From Deltaproteobacteria bacterium (GTDB taxonomy: Bacteria; Desulfobacterota_C; Deferrisomatia; Deferrisomatales; JACRMM01): DNA of 22,766 nt. Position numbers and translations under genes: made by a program. Below the pieces are notes generated by a model, which worked only from the letters and a program-made list of their open reading frames with translations, was not told the DNA's origin and made no database searches. Of this stretch, positions 13,678 to 21,726 are shown one piece after another (position 1 is the stretch's first letter; each line of letters opens with the position of its first letter). Location of the stretch: NCBI GenBank assembly GCA_016218905.1, contig JACRCS010000655.1:1-22766 (forward strand), read 5' to 3'.

Positions 13678-14580
13678 TTACTGCGGCTCATTTCCCGCCT
13701 GCTCGGCCGCGGCGCCTCCGGAGAGGTCGGCTTCGGCCTCCTCGGCCTCGTCCGCGGCCGCCCGACAGAGGTTCCGGTACTGCTCCACGTACTCGGGGGC
13801 CTCTCGCTCGGCGATCACGCCGGTGACGATCCGGCCCGCGAGCTCCTCGGGCTGGAGCAGCCGCGCCTTCTCCACCGGAACGGCCACGTCCTTCTGCCAC
13901 TTCATCATGGCCACCGCGTCGCCCGACCGGTTCCGCCGGCCGTAGCAGGTGGGGCAGGCCGCGATCACCTCCACCACCGAAAAGCCCTTGTGGGTGAAGG
14001 CGCGCTCGAGGAGCTGTTCGAGTTCCCGCACATGATACGTGGTGGTGCGGGCGACGAAGGTGGCTCCGGCCGCGGCCGCGAGGTGGGCGATGTCGAAGGG
14101 CTGCTCGATCGTTCCCGAGAGGGCCGTGGTGGCGCGGGCGCCCTGGGGCGTGGCGGGGCTCTGCTGGCCGCCGGTCATCCCGTAGGTGAAGTTGTTCACC
14201 ACGACGGCGGTCAGGTCGATGTTCCTGCGGCAGGCGTGGATGAAGTGGTTCCCTCCGATGCCGAGGGCGTCGCCGTCGCCCATGAGCACGACGGTATGGA
14301 GCCTCGGGTTCACGAGCTTGATCCCGGTGGCGAAGGGGAGCGCCCGCCCGTGGGCCGTGTGGAGCGTGTTGAAGTCGACGTAGACGGGCGCGCGGCTCGA
14401 GCAGCCGATGCCGCTTGCGACCACTACCTCGTCCTTCGCCCAGCCTTTCCGGTGGATCGCCCGCAGGAGGCTTCCGAGAACGATGCCGTTGCCGCACCCG
14501 GGGCACCAGATGTGCGGGAACCTCTTGGCGTGCCGGAGGTACTCCCGGATGATCTCGCGATTGGGCACGGGAGCCGCCAT
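13678..14580 (-). CDS. korB: 2-oxoacid:ferredoxin oxidoreductase beta subunit (TPP-binding)
   Basis: This 300-residue beta subunit binds thiamine diphosphate and a [4Fe-4S] cluster. Seen are CPGC (C26, C29), 'GIGCSSR' (C59), the TPP motif GDGD (100-103) continuing 'ALGIGGNHF', 'VVVNNFTYGMTGGQQSPATP' and a fourth cysteine region 'AACPTCYGRRN'. These are the hallmarks of KorB-type subunits. The C-terminal 30 residues are Glu/Ala-rich and outside the family core. The start ATG overlaps the korA stop by ATGA (14578-14582). An upstream extension of the frame to 14664 is antisense-like and ignored. Confidence 0.95.
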   Translation of the reverse strand: MAAPVPNREIIREYLRHAKRFPHIWCPGCGNGIVLGSLLRAIHRKGWAKDEVVVASGIGCSSRAPVYVDFNTLHTAHGRALPFATGIKLVNPRLHTVVLMGDGDALGIGGNHFIHACRRNIDLTAVVVNNFTYGMTGGQQSPATPQGARATTALSGTIEQPFDIAHLAAAAGATFVARTTTYHVRELEQLLERAFTHKGFSVVEVIAACPTCYGRRNRSGDAVAMMKWQKDVAVPVEKARLLQPEELAGRIVTGVIAEREAPEYVEQYRNLCRAAADEAEEAEADLSGGAAAEQAGNEPQ

Positions 14581-15722
14581 CACACCACCTCCCGCAGGGC
14601 CCTGGCGATCTCGCCGGGGGTGACGAGCTCGCCGTCGACGCGGCTGAGCTTTCGGACCTCGCACCGCCCCCGGGCGACCCGCAGCACTTCCCGGTAGACC
14701 TGCCCCCGGTTCATCTCACAGACGAGCACCGACTGCACCCGGCCGAGGAACTTCTCGAAGGCCGCTCGGGGAAACGGCCAGAGCGTCTGGAGCTTCAGGA
14801 GCCCCACGTGCTTCCCCTGGGCGCGCAGTGTCTCGACCGCCTCGCGCGCGCTCCGGGCGACCGAGCCGTAAGCGACCACGACCGCGGAGGCGTCCTCGAC
14901 GCTCACGGCCTCGGTGAGACACACCTCCCGGAAGCCCTGGGTGATCTTCCGGAAGAGCCGATCGGTGCCCTCCAGGATCTCGTTCCGCTTCTGGGTCGGA
15001 AATCCCATCCGGTCGTGGGTGAGCCCCGTGACGTGGTACCGGTACCCGTCGCCGAAGACCGCCATCGGCGGCACGCCGGTGTTCGTCTCTTCATAGGGAA
15101 CATACCACTCCGGCGGCATGGTCGGCCGGATGCGCTCGATCCGCTGCACCGCCTCGGGCGCCGGCAGCCGGACCTTCTCCCGCATGTGCCCCACGACCTC
15201 GTCGAGGAGCAGGATCACCGGGTTGCGGTACTTCTCCGCGAAGTTGAAGGCCTTGACGGTCATATCGAAAGCCTCCCGGACGCCGGAGGCGGTCAGGACG
15301 ATGATGGGATGGTCCCCGTGGGTGCCCCAGCGCGCCTGCATGACGTCGCCCTGGCTGGGGCTCGTGGGGAGGCCGGTGCTCGGCCCGGCGCGCATGACGT
15401 TCACGATGACGACCGGGATCTCGGCGATGCAGCCGTACCCGATGAGCTCCTGCATCAGGCTCATCCCGGGGCCGGAGGTCGCGGTCATCGCCTTCGCGCC
15501 GGCGAGGCTCGCGCCCAGGCAGGCGCCGAGGCTAGCGATCTCGTCCTCCATCTGGATGAAGGTCCCGCCCAGCGGCGGGAGCCGCGCGGCCATGCCCTCC
15601 GCGATCTCCGTGGAGGGCGTGATGGGATAGCCCGCGTAGAAGCGACAGCCGACCGCCAGGGCCGCCTCAACCACGGCCTCGTTGCCCTGGAGCAGGAGCT
15701 CCTTGGCGCCGGAGAGACTCAT
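14580..15722 (-). CDS. korA: 2-oxoacid:ferredoxin oxidoreductase alpha subunit
   Basis: This 380-residue alpha subunit oxidatively decarboxylates a 2-oxoacid with CoA and ferredoxin, together with KorB, KorC and KorD. Family motifs include 'CRFYAGYPITPSTEIAEGMA', 'FIQMEDEIASLGACLGASLA', 'TATSGPGMSLMQELIGYG', 'RAGPSTGLPTSPSQGD' and 'NPVILLLDEVVGHMREK'. The gamma domain is not fused, as expected for the four-subunit form. It starts at ATG 15722, overlapping the korD stop by ATGA, and ends in the same way with korB. Substrate preference is not readable from sequence. Confidence 0.95.
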   Translation of the reverse strand: MSLSGAKELLLQGNEAVVEAALAVGCRFYAGYPITPSTEIAEGMAARLPPLGGTFIQMEDEIASLGACLGASLAGAKAMTATSGPGMSLMQELIGYGCIAEIPVVIVNVMRAGPSTGLPTSPSQGDVMQARWGTHGDHPIIVLTASGVREAFDMTVKAFNFAEKYRNPVILLLDEVVGHMREKVRLPAPEAVQRIERIRPTMPPEWYVPYEETNTGVPPMAVFGDGYRYHVTGLTHDRMGFPTQKRNEILEGTDRLFRKITQGFREVCLTEAVSVEDASAVVVAYGSVARSAREAVETLRAQGKHVGLLKLQTLWPFPRAAFEKFLGRVQSVLVCEMNRGQVYREVLRVARGRCEVRKLSRVDGELVTPGEIARALREVV

Positions 15723-15982
15723 GCTTCCTCCTCCTCTCCCCCCTCCGGCCCGGCGACGGAGATGGCGAAGTCCGGGCAGCGCAGCTCGCAAAGGCGGCAG
15801 CGGACGCAGTCCTCCGGCCGGGCGGCCACGGGATTCCCCGTCGGCCCCGTCTCGAGGACGTTCTTCGGGCAGAGAGCCGCGCAGATGCCACACTTCTTGC
15901 ACCAGGCGGGGTAGAACGTGATGAACTCCTTGGCGGGTCTTCGCCGGGGCCGGCGCCCCTTCGCCGCGCTCTGCTTCGTCAT
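15719..15982 (-). CDS. korD: Ferredoxin-like subunit (2x[4Fe-4S]) of the oxidoreductase
   Basis: This 87-residue subunit is a dicluster ferredoxin. The two cluster motifs are 'CKKCGICAALCP' and 'CVRCRLCELRCP', separated by about 20 residues, as in KorD/PorD. A basic N-terminal tail and an acidic C-terminus (GGEEEEA) flank them. It carries electrons from the catalytic subunits to free ferredoxin. It is first in the korDABC operon. ATG 15982 is chosen from the GGGAGAGGCGA just upstream; the upstream frame to 16114 is not homologous. The region 15983-16191 holds promoters for both this operon and the divergent ABC gene, but no clear -35/-10 pair was found. Confidence 0.93.
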   Translation of the reverse strand: MTKQSAAKGRRPRRRPAKEFITFYPAWCKKCGICAALCPKNVLETGPTGNPVAARPEDCVRCRLCELRCPDFAISVAGPEGGEEEEA

Positions 15983-16191
15983 TCGCCTCTCCCGAAGCGC
16001 TACCGCTCTCCTCGCCGCTGCGGCGCGACCTCGCGAAAGCCGCGCGTGTCCTCCCATGATAACTCGGACTCGGCTTCCGTGGGATGTCTGCAATGGCGGT
16101 CCCAAGCCCGGCAACGACCTCCTGCCCTCCTCGGCGCGCCGTGGTAGAGTTCGCTCTCTGGCGGCAGTCTCGAGTGCGAAGGACGGGCGGC

Positions 16192-16941
16192 GTGGCGAAG
16201 GTGCTCTCGGTGTCGGAACTGCGGAAGGCGTACGGCGGCACGGCCGCGGTGGACGGGATCTCCTTTGACGTGGGCTCCCGGGAGATCGTCGGCCTCCTCG
16301 GCCCCAACGGAGCCGGGAAGACGACGACGATCAACATGATTCTCGGCGTCCTCGACCCGACTTCCGGGGCCATCCGGATCGACGGGCTCGACGTCGCGAA
16401 GGAGCGCTCCCGCGCTCTCGAGAGGACGAACTTCGCGGCGGTGTACGCGCCGCTCCCGGGAAACCTGACCGTGTACCAGAACCTGCGCCTCTTCGGTCTT
16501 CTGTACGGAGTCGAGGACCTCCGGGCGCGCATCCGGGAGCTCCTCGAGGAGTTCGACCTCCTCCGGTTCGAGCGGACGAAGGCGGGTGTGCTCTCCTCGG
16601 GCGAGCAGACGCGCCTCTGCCTCGCCAAGGCGATGCTCAACCGCCCCCGCCTCCTCCTGCTGGACGAGCCCACGGCTTCCCTGGATCCCGCCACGGCGCG
16701 CGACATCCGCCGGAAGATCCGGGCGTTCGCGGACGGGGGAACGGGCGGGGTGCTCTGGACCTCCCACAACATGTACGAGGTAGCGGAGGTCTGCGACCGG
16801 GTGCTCTTCCTCTCGAGGGGAAGAATCCTTCTCGAGGGCGATCCGAAGACGCTGCCCGCCGAGCACGGGCGCGCGACCCTCGAGGAGCTCTTCATCGCCG
16901 TCGCGCGCGAGCCCCTCGCCCTCGAGTCGGGGGCGGCCTGA
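16192..16941 (+). CDS. ABC-2-type exporter ATP-binding protein
   Basis: This is a 249-residue ATPase of a polysaccharide, drug or lipid exporter. Walker A is GPNGAGKTT (37-45), Walker B is 'RLLLLDEPTASLDP', and the H-loop is 'LWTSHNMYEVAEV'. The signature is LSSGEQTRLCLAKAM rather than LSGGQ. Where most family members have a Q-loop glutamine, this one reads 'FAAVYAPLPGNLTVYQNL' and has no Gln at the usual place. Both features also occur in an ABC-2 subgroup, so activity is still likely. GTG 16192 is preferred, being preceded by AAGGACGGG; the frame stays open to 16084. It overlaps the permease by one base (TGATG). Confidence 0.88.
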   Translation: MAKVLSVSELRKAYGGTAAVDGISFDVGSREIVGLLGPNGAGKTTTINMILGVLDPTSGAIRIDGLDVAKERSRALERTNFAAVYAPLPGNLTVYQNLRLFGLLYGVEDLRARIRELLEEFDLLRFERTKAGVLSSGEQTRLCLAKAMLNRPRLLLLDEPTASLDPATARDIRRKIRAFADGGTGGVLWTSHNMYEVAEVCDRVLFLSRGRILLEGDPKTLPAEHGRATLEELFIAVAREPLALESGAA

Positions 16942-17744
16942 TGCGTGCCGGCCGCGCCGGCGCCATCGCGCTCCGGCAGTTCTACCTCGTCCGCGGGAGC
17001 TTCTCCCGCCAGTTCCCCCTCTTCGTCTGGGTCGCCGTCGACATGGTGCTATGGGGCTTCATCACCCGTTACCTGAACGCCGTGGCGGCGGCGGGATTCG
17101 ACTTCGTCCCGGTCCTCCTGGGAGCCGTGCTCCTGTGGGACTTCTTCGGCCGGGTCATGCACGGGGTGACGACCGCCTTCCTGGAAGACGTCTGGTCGCG
17201 CAACTTCCTGAACCTCTTCGCCACGCCGCTCTCCATCTCCGAGTACCTCGCCGGGCTCGTCTTCTCGAGCATTGCCACGAGCGCCGTCGGCCTCGCCGTG
17301 ATGCTCGGCGTCGCGGCCGGCGTCTTCGGCCTCTCCTTCGCTCCCTACGGACTCCTGGTCTTCCCCTCCCTGCTCGTCCTGTTCCTCTTCGGGATCGCCC
17401 TCGGGATCTTCGGGAGCGCCCTCGTCCTGCGGCTCGGTCCGGCCTCGGAGTGGTTCATCTGGCCCATCCCGGGGCTCCTCTCGCCCTTCGCCGGGGTCTT
17501 CTACCCCGTGGCCACCCTGCCTGGATGGATGCAGCTCGTGTCGCGGCTCCTCCCGCCGTCCTACGTCTTCGAGAGCCTGCGGGCCGTGATGGCCGGCCGC
17601 CCCGTCCCGGCGGCGGCGCTCCTCTGGGGGGGCGCGCTATCGGTCCTTTGCATCGGCCTCGCCTGCTGGTTCTTCGGGTACATCTACCGGCGGGCGGTCG
17701 CTACCGGTCTGATCGCCCGCTACGCCGCCGAGAGCGTCACGTGA
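16941..17744 (+). CDS. ABC-2-type exporter permease
   Basis: This 267-residue membrane protein has about six hydrophobic segments and the ABC-2 pattern: 'FLEDVWSRNFLNLFATPLSI', 'SEYLAGLVFSS', and the late 'LLSPFAGVFYPVATLPGWMQ' followed by LVSRLLPPSYVFESLR. It would form the pore for the preceding ATPase, with which it is translationally coupled. The cargo is unknown. The operon is divergent from korDABC, so no function can be drawn from it. A short-period repeat tract follows about 13 bases after the stop. Confidence 0.88.
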   Translation: MRAGRAGAIALRQFYLVRGSFSRQFPLFVWVAVDMVLWGFITRYLNAVAAAGFDFVPVLLGAVLLWDFFGRVMHGVTTAFLEDVWSRNFLNLFATPLSISEYLAGLVFSSIATSAVGLAVMLGVAAGVFGLSFAPYGLLVFPSLLVLFLFGIALGIFGSALVLRLGPASEWFIWPIPGLLSPFAGVFYPVATLPGWMQLVSRLLPPSYVFESLRAVMAGRPVPAAALLWGGALSVLCIGLACWFFGYIYRRAVATGLIARYAAESVT

Positions 17745-17756
17745 GGTGAGGCGAGT

Positions 17757-17816
17757 TGTCGGTCGTCGGTTCTCGGTGGTCGGTTCTCTGTTCGCGGTTG
17801 TGATAACCGATAACCG
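17757..17816. repeat. GTCGGT-type short-period repeat tract
   Basis: Tandem near-copies of a 6-9 base word (TCGGT with T/C/G variations, e.g. GTCGTCGGTTCTCGGTGG) occupy about 45 bases and end with GCGGTT and AACCGC arms that could pair around a 12-base loop. It lies between the ABC permease and the FecR/DUF6600 gene. The rest of the spacer to 17914 has no recognised element except the ribosome binding site GAGAGGGG. Confidence 0.7.
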
Positions 17817-17914
17817 CATTCTCATCCCGCCCTCATGTGCAGGAGCTACCTTACTCGAGTCGGCTGCCTCGCGCGCATCCGCCGACGAGGCGCACCTTCC
17901 CGAGAGGGGACCCC

Positions 17915-19738
17915 ATGAAGAGCCTGAAGGCACTCCTCCTGACCGTGTTCGCGCTGGTGCCCGTATCGGCGTTCGCCGCCTCGCTGGGTCACATGCGGGT
18001 GAGCTATCTGGTGGGCGAGGTCCTGGTGAAGACCCTGGAGGCAGGGGAGTGGGGCCTCGTCTGGAGCAATTCGCCGCTGGCCGAGGGCGATCAGATCTGG
18101 GTCCCCGAAGGCGGGAAGGTAGAGCTTCAGCTCGATACGGGCACCTACGTCCGCCTCGACGGGAGCTCGGCCCTCCACGTCCTCTCCCTCGATCGTGATT
18201 CGGCCCAGTTCTACCTCTCCCAGGGACGCTCCTACGTCTCCTTCGACGGGCCGGAGGGAGGCGTCCTCCAGTTGGATGCGCCGCACGTGTCGAGCCGCGT
18301 CGGAAGCCGCGCCGTCTTTCGCGTGGAGGCGGCGGATGCGGCCACTCGCGTCTACGTGTACAAGGGTTACGTGGAGACGGAGAACGACGCCGGGAAGGGC
18401 AGGGTGAACGCGGGCGAGATGCTTGCCGCGACCGAAACCGGCGAGATACTCTCGCCGCTCGGCTCTCCCGACGAGTGGGCGGGGTGGAACAAGGACCGGG
18501 ACGGCCGAGTAGCGGAGATCGACGGCGCCGCCGCCTACCTGCCGCCCGAGTTGAGCCCCTTCGCCGACGAGCTGGAGGAGAACGGCCGCTGGGTGACCGT
18601 ACACGAGTACGGAAACGTATGGAGCCCCTCCGAGGCCTTGAGCCCCGGCTGGGTGCCGTACCGCCACGGCAGATGGATCTGGAGGGGAGGCGAGTACGTC
18701 TGGCTGGGGTACGAGCCGTGGGGGTGGGCGCCCTACCACTACGGTCGCTGGGCCTTCGTGCCGCGTCTGGGGTGGTGCTGGGTCCCGCCGCCCCACGGAG
18801 AGGTATACTGGTCACCGGGGTACGTGTCGTGGGTGAGGACCCCGGAGTACGTGGCGTGGGTCCCCTTGGCACCCGGCGAAACCTACTACGGCAGGGGGCA
18901 CTACGGGAGTCACAGCGTGAACGTGGCGCGGTCCACCGTGACGCGCGTTCGCCCGAGGGCAGTTTCCAGGAACGTGCAGGTCGCCGATGCCGTTACGGTC
19001 GTAGACCGCGCGAGCTTCCGCCGAGGCTCGCCGCGCCTCGTCCACGTGAGCAAGCAGGTGGTCGTCCAGAAGATCTTCGTGAGAGAGAACCTCCGGGGTC
19101 GAGGCCCCGGCGTCACCCCGCAGATGGGCGCGCTCGTCCAGCGCCCGGGGTCACCGGGGCCGGACAGGCAGCCACCGGAGCTCGTCCGCCGCATGGACGT
19201 CAGGGAGCTCAGGCAGTCGAGGCCCTTCGTGAGGGTGCCTCGGGCTTCCGGTCAGGGCCGCGGTCCAGAGGCCATCGGGGTACAGTCGGAGCCGCCCCGC
19301 GGCCCGAGGGGAGACGGCCCGGAGCGCGGGGGCTCCGGGCTGGCCGCGGCCCCGTCGGTCCTCGGGAGGGAGAGGCTCCCCGCGCGTAGGGAGCCCGCAC
19401 CTCCGCCCCAGCTTCACGGCGGTAAGGGCTCAGACCGCGGGAGCTCCGACCGCGGCGGCGCGCAGCCGGGGTCCGGCCGAAGTGGCGGCAGTCCGAGGCC
19501 GGAGGCACTGGACCAGGGCCGTGAGAGGTTTCGGGAAACGCCCGAGGTGCGAAGAGAGCCTCACGGGGGCCGAGGCTCCGGCCGCGAGGTCCAGCGGCAC
19601 GAGGGCGCGCGGCAGGTGGAACGCGCCCCGGCGCGGGACCAGCGCGGGCGAGAGCCCGACGACAGGGAGGCGGCGAAGCAGAAGGACCGCGGGGGCGAGA
19701 ACAGAGGGAGGGGAGGCTCGCACCGCCGCGGGGGCTGA
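17915..19738 (+). CDS. Secreted FecR-domain/DUF6600 protein with Arg/Gly-rich tail
   Basis: This 607-residue exported protein begins with a Sec signal peptide (MKSLKALLLTVFALVPVSAF; cleavage near residue 22). Residues about 28-180 form a FecR-like domain ('VSYLVGEVLVKT', 'LAEGDQIWVPEGGKVELQL', 'GGVLQLDAPHVSSRVGSRAV'). Residues about 224-320 are the Trp/Tyr-rich DUF6600 region with repeats such as 'HGRWIWRGGEYVWLGYEPWG', 'WAPYHYGRW' and 'VYWSPGYVSWV'. From about 430 the chain is Arg, Gly, Pro and Glu-rich low complexity. Such proteins are probably periplasmic or cell-surface; FecR domains usually pass signals, but no anti-sigma or sigma gene is nearby. ATG 17915 is chosen for its ribosome binding site and signal peptide. 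Confidence 0.88.
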   Translation: MKSLKALLLTVFALVPVSAFAASLGHMRVSYLVGEVLVKTLEAGEWGLVWSNSPLAEGDQIWVPEGGKVELQLDTGTYVRLDGSSALHVLSLDRDSAQFYLSQGRSYVSFDGPEGGVLQLDAPHVSSRVGSRAVFRVEAADAATRVYVYKGYVETENDAGKGRVNAGEMLAATETGEILSPLGSPDEWAGWNKDRDGRVAEIDGAAAYLPPELSPFADELEENGRWVTVHEYGNVWSPSEALSPGWVPYRHGRWIWRGGEYVWLGYEPWGWAPYHYGRWAFVPRLGWCWVPPPHGEVYWSPGYVSWVRTPEYVAWVPLAPGETYYGRGHYGSHSVNVARSTVTRVRPRAVSRNVQVADAVTVVDRASFRRGSPRLVHVSKQVVVQKIFVRENLRGRGPGVTPQMGALVQRPGSPGPDRQPPELVRRMDVRELRQSRPFVRVPRASGQGRGPEAIGVQSEPPRGPRGDGPERGGSGLAAAPSVLGRERLPARREPAPPPQLHGGKGSDRGSSDRGGAQPGSGRSGGSPRPEALDQGRERFRETPEVRREPHGGRGSGREVQRHEGARQVERAPARDQRGREPDDREAAKQKDRGGENRGRGGSHRRGG

Positions 19739-19775
19739 TCGGCCGCCCGCTTCACGGGTCCTTTCTTCGAGGTCC

Positions 19776-19794
19776 TTCGGGAGTGCCTCCCGAA
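19776..19794 (+). terminator. Stem-loop downstream of the FecR/DUF6600 gene
   Basis: TTCGGGAG pairs perfectly with CTCCCGAA over an 8-base stem with a 3-base loop, 38 bases after the stop codon. There is no following T-run, so it may be a weak or Rho-assisted terminator, or an mRNA-end stabiliser. Confidence 0.4.
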
Positions 19795-19799
19795 CCCGG

Positions 19800-19826
19800 T
19801 TGACAAGGCCGTCGCGGCCCTATGCT
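19800..19826 (+). promoter_or_regulatory. Candidate promoter for the mini-rhodanese/MFS operon
   Basis: A perfect -35 hexamer TTGACA (19800-19805) is followed after 15 bases by TATGCT (19821-19826). The spacing is shorter than the usual 17. It lies about 50 bases before the ATG of the small rhodanese-like gene, straight after the stem-loop. Confidence 0.4.
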
Positions 19827-19874
19827 TCACGTCGGGCCCTCCACTGCCGAGCGACCCAGCGAAAGAGGAGCGAG

Positions 19875-20084
19875 ATGACCGAAGCGCCGCGGATCACCCC
19901 GCAGGAGGCGCACGCCGGGGTCCGGAACGGGCGGGCCCTGCTCGTCTGCAGCTACGATGATCCACCGGCGGAGCACACCGCCGCCGGCCTGGCCGCTCGG
20001 AGCATCTCCCGCGGATTTCGCGACGCGAAGGCACTCCTCGGGGGCGTGCAGGGGTGGGTCGCAGCGGCGTATGGGCGCGGCTGA
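19875..20084 (+). CDS. Short rhodanese-like protein
   Basis: This 69-residue protein begins MTEAPRITPQEAHAGVRNGR, continues 'ALLVCSYDDPPAEHTAAGLA', and ends 'GFRDAKALLGGVQGWVAAAY'. The start (ITPQEA...V..G.ALLV) and end (GF..A.ALLGG..GW) match the ends of rhodanese domains, but the whole is about 30 residues shorter than usual. A single Cys (in VCSY) may stand for the catalytic one; the normal CxxGxR active loop is not seen. GAGGAG precedes the ATG. It overlaps the MFS gene by 14 bases. Function is unknown; sulfur transfer is uncertain. Confidence 0.62.
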   Translation: MTEAPRITPQEAHAGVRNGRALLVCSYDDPPAEHTAAGLAARSISRGFRDAKALLGGVQGWVAAAYGRG

Positions 20085-21717
20085 AACCGGCCCCGGCCGG
20101 GAGGGGAGCGGGGATCCCCGGCCCACGGCCGATTCGGGATGGAGCCCGCTCGCCCGCCCGATCTTTCGGGCGCTCTGGATCGCCAACGTCGCCTCCATGG
20201 TGGGCACGTGGATGCACGACGTCGGGGCCGGCTGGCTGATGACTTCCCTGGCGCCGGATCCGTTCATGGTCTCGCTGGTCCAGGCGGCGACGACGCTTCC
20301 GGTCTTCCTGCTCGCGCTCCCGTCGGGGGCCCTGGCGGACATCTTCGACCGGCGGCGGCTTCTCCTGATCACCCACGTGTGGTCGAGCGCGACGGCCGCC
20401 GCTCTCGGGTTTCTGACGATTTTCGGCGTGACCAGCGCCGGAGGCCTGCTCGCCCTCACCTTCGTCCTGGGCCTCGCGCTGGCGCTCACCGCGCCGGCCT
20501 GGCTGGCCGTCATCTCGGAGCTCGTGCCTCCTCCCGAGGTGCCGGCGGCCGTCACGCTGAACGGAGTGGCCTTGAACGTCTCGAGGGCGGTCGGTCCCGC
20601 CCTCGGCGGGCTCGTGATCGCCGCTGCCGGGACGGGCTGGGTCTTCCTCCTCAACGGCGCCTCCTATCTGGGCGTCATTGCCGTCCTGCTGCGCTGGAAG
20701 AGGCCGAAGGTAGAGAGCACCCTTCCCGCCGAGCGCCTCGTCGGCGCCGTGCGGGCCGGGGTCCGGTACGTTCGCCACGCGCCCGCCCTGCGGGCGGTCC
20801 TCCTGCGGGCAGCGGGCTTCATCGTGCCGGCGAGCGCGTTCTGGGCCCTCCTCCCCTTGCTGGCGAGGGCAGAACTCGGGCGGGGACCCGGGGGGTACGG
20901 AGGACTGGTCGCGACCGTCGGGCTGGGCGCTGTCGTCGGCGGGGCCGTTCTGCCGGGGCTCCGGTGGCACGATCGGAGCGGGTGGCTCGTGCCTGCGGCG
21001 TGGTCCCACTTCGGCCCCGCCATCCTGACGGTCGCCCACGGCCGGGCCTCGCTTCCGGTCGCCACCGCGCTCGGTCTGGCCGGCGTCGCGTGGATCTCCC
21101 TCCTCTCGAGTCTCAACGCCAGCGCTCAGGTCGCCGTCCCGGCGTGGGTCCGCGGAAGGGCCCTCGCCGTGTACCTGCTCGTCTTCTTCGGCGGGATGGC
21201 CGTCGGCAGCGCCTTCTGGGGGAATGTGGCCCGGGTGACGAGCATCCCGGCCGCCCTGGACGTGGCGGGCGCCGCGCTCGTCGCGGGCGGACTCGTCGCG
21301 GTCCGGTTCCGTCTGCCCACGCTCCGCGAGGACCTCACGCCCTCCATGCATTGGCGGCAGACACAACAGATCCCGGAAGCCTTATTGGAGCGCGGCCCAG
21401 TCGTCGTCAGCGTGGAGTACCGGATCGACCCGGCCAGTCTCGCGGACTTCACGGCTGCCATGGGTGACCTCCGCCGCATCCGGCTGCGGGACGGCGCCAT
21501 CCGGTGGGAGCTCTACAGCGATCCGGAAGGGGAGGGGACCTACCTGGAGACCTTCGTCGTGGAGTCCTGGCTCGAGCACCTCCGGCAACACGAGCGGGTC
21601 ACCGTGGCCGACAAGAGCATCCAGGAACGCTGCTCCCGGTTCCACGTGGGGGAGAGGCCCCAGAGGGTCACCCACTTTTTGGCCGAGCCGGTGCCCCACA
21701 GGCGCGCCCGGCGGTAA
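20071..21717 (+). CDS. MFS exporter with C-terminal monooxygenase-like (ABM-type) domain
   Basis: This 548-residue protein is an MFS transporter of the EntS-like (MFS_3) group fused to a soluble domain. Residues about 30-430 carry 10-12 membrane helices; the loop 'SGALADIFDRRRLLLI' is the MFS motif A, and 'AVTLNGVALNVSRAVGPALG' is typical of the group. From about residue 440 ('VVVSVEYRIDPASLADFTAA', 'AIRWELYSDPEGEGTYLETF', 'WLEHLRQHERVTVADKSIQE') the sequence fits a dimeric alpha-beta barrel related to antibiotic-biosynthesis monooxygenases. Such fusions are known in MFS_3 proteins; the substrate is unknown. ATG 20071 is chosen as the MFS homology begins soon after. It converges with the M24 peptidase gene, nine bases away. 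Confidence 0.88.
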   Translation: MGAAETGPGREGSGDPRPTADSGWSPLARPIFRALWIANVASMVGTWMHDVGAGWLMTSLAPDPFMVSLVQAATTLPVFLLALPSGALADIFDRRRLLLITHVWSSATAAALGFLTIFGVTSAGGLLALTFVLGLALALTAPAWLAVISELVPPPEVPAAVTLNGVALNVSRAVGPALGGLVIAAAGTGWVFLLNGASYLGVIAVLLRWKRPKVESTLPAERLVGAVRAGVRYVRHAPALRAVLLRAAGFIVPASAFWALLPLLARAELGRGPGGYGGLVATVGLGAVVGGAVLPGLRWHDRSGWLVPAAWSHFGPAILTVAHGRASLPVATALGLAGVAWISLLSSLNASAQVAVPAWVRGRALAVYLLVFFGGMAVGSAFWGNVARVTSIPAALDVAGAALVAGGLVAVRFRLPTLREDLTPSMHWRQTQQIPEALLERGPVVVSVEYRIDPASLADFTAAMGDLRRIRLRDGAIRWELYSDPEGEGTYLETFVVESWLEHLRQHERVTVADKSIQERCSRFHVGERPQRVTHFLAEPVPHRRARR

Positions 21718-21726
21718 GGGGGCCTG

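Noticed and set aside
13678..14506. Arg/Gly-rich minus-strand frame inside korB
   Set aside because: It overlaps korB, whose TPP and Fe-S motifs are intact. The frame has no protein-like pattern.
15720..16895. Minus-strand extension of the korA frame beyond ATG 15722
   Set aside because: The extra N-terminal part reads through korD and the antisense of the ABC ATPase, has no homology, and the ATGA overlap with korD marks the true start.
17637..18872. Minus-strand Arg/Pro/Ser-rich frames opposite the FecR/DUF6600 gene
   Set aside because: They are antisense to a gene with signal peptide and domains, and part of the sequence is only the GTCGGT repeat read as protein.
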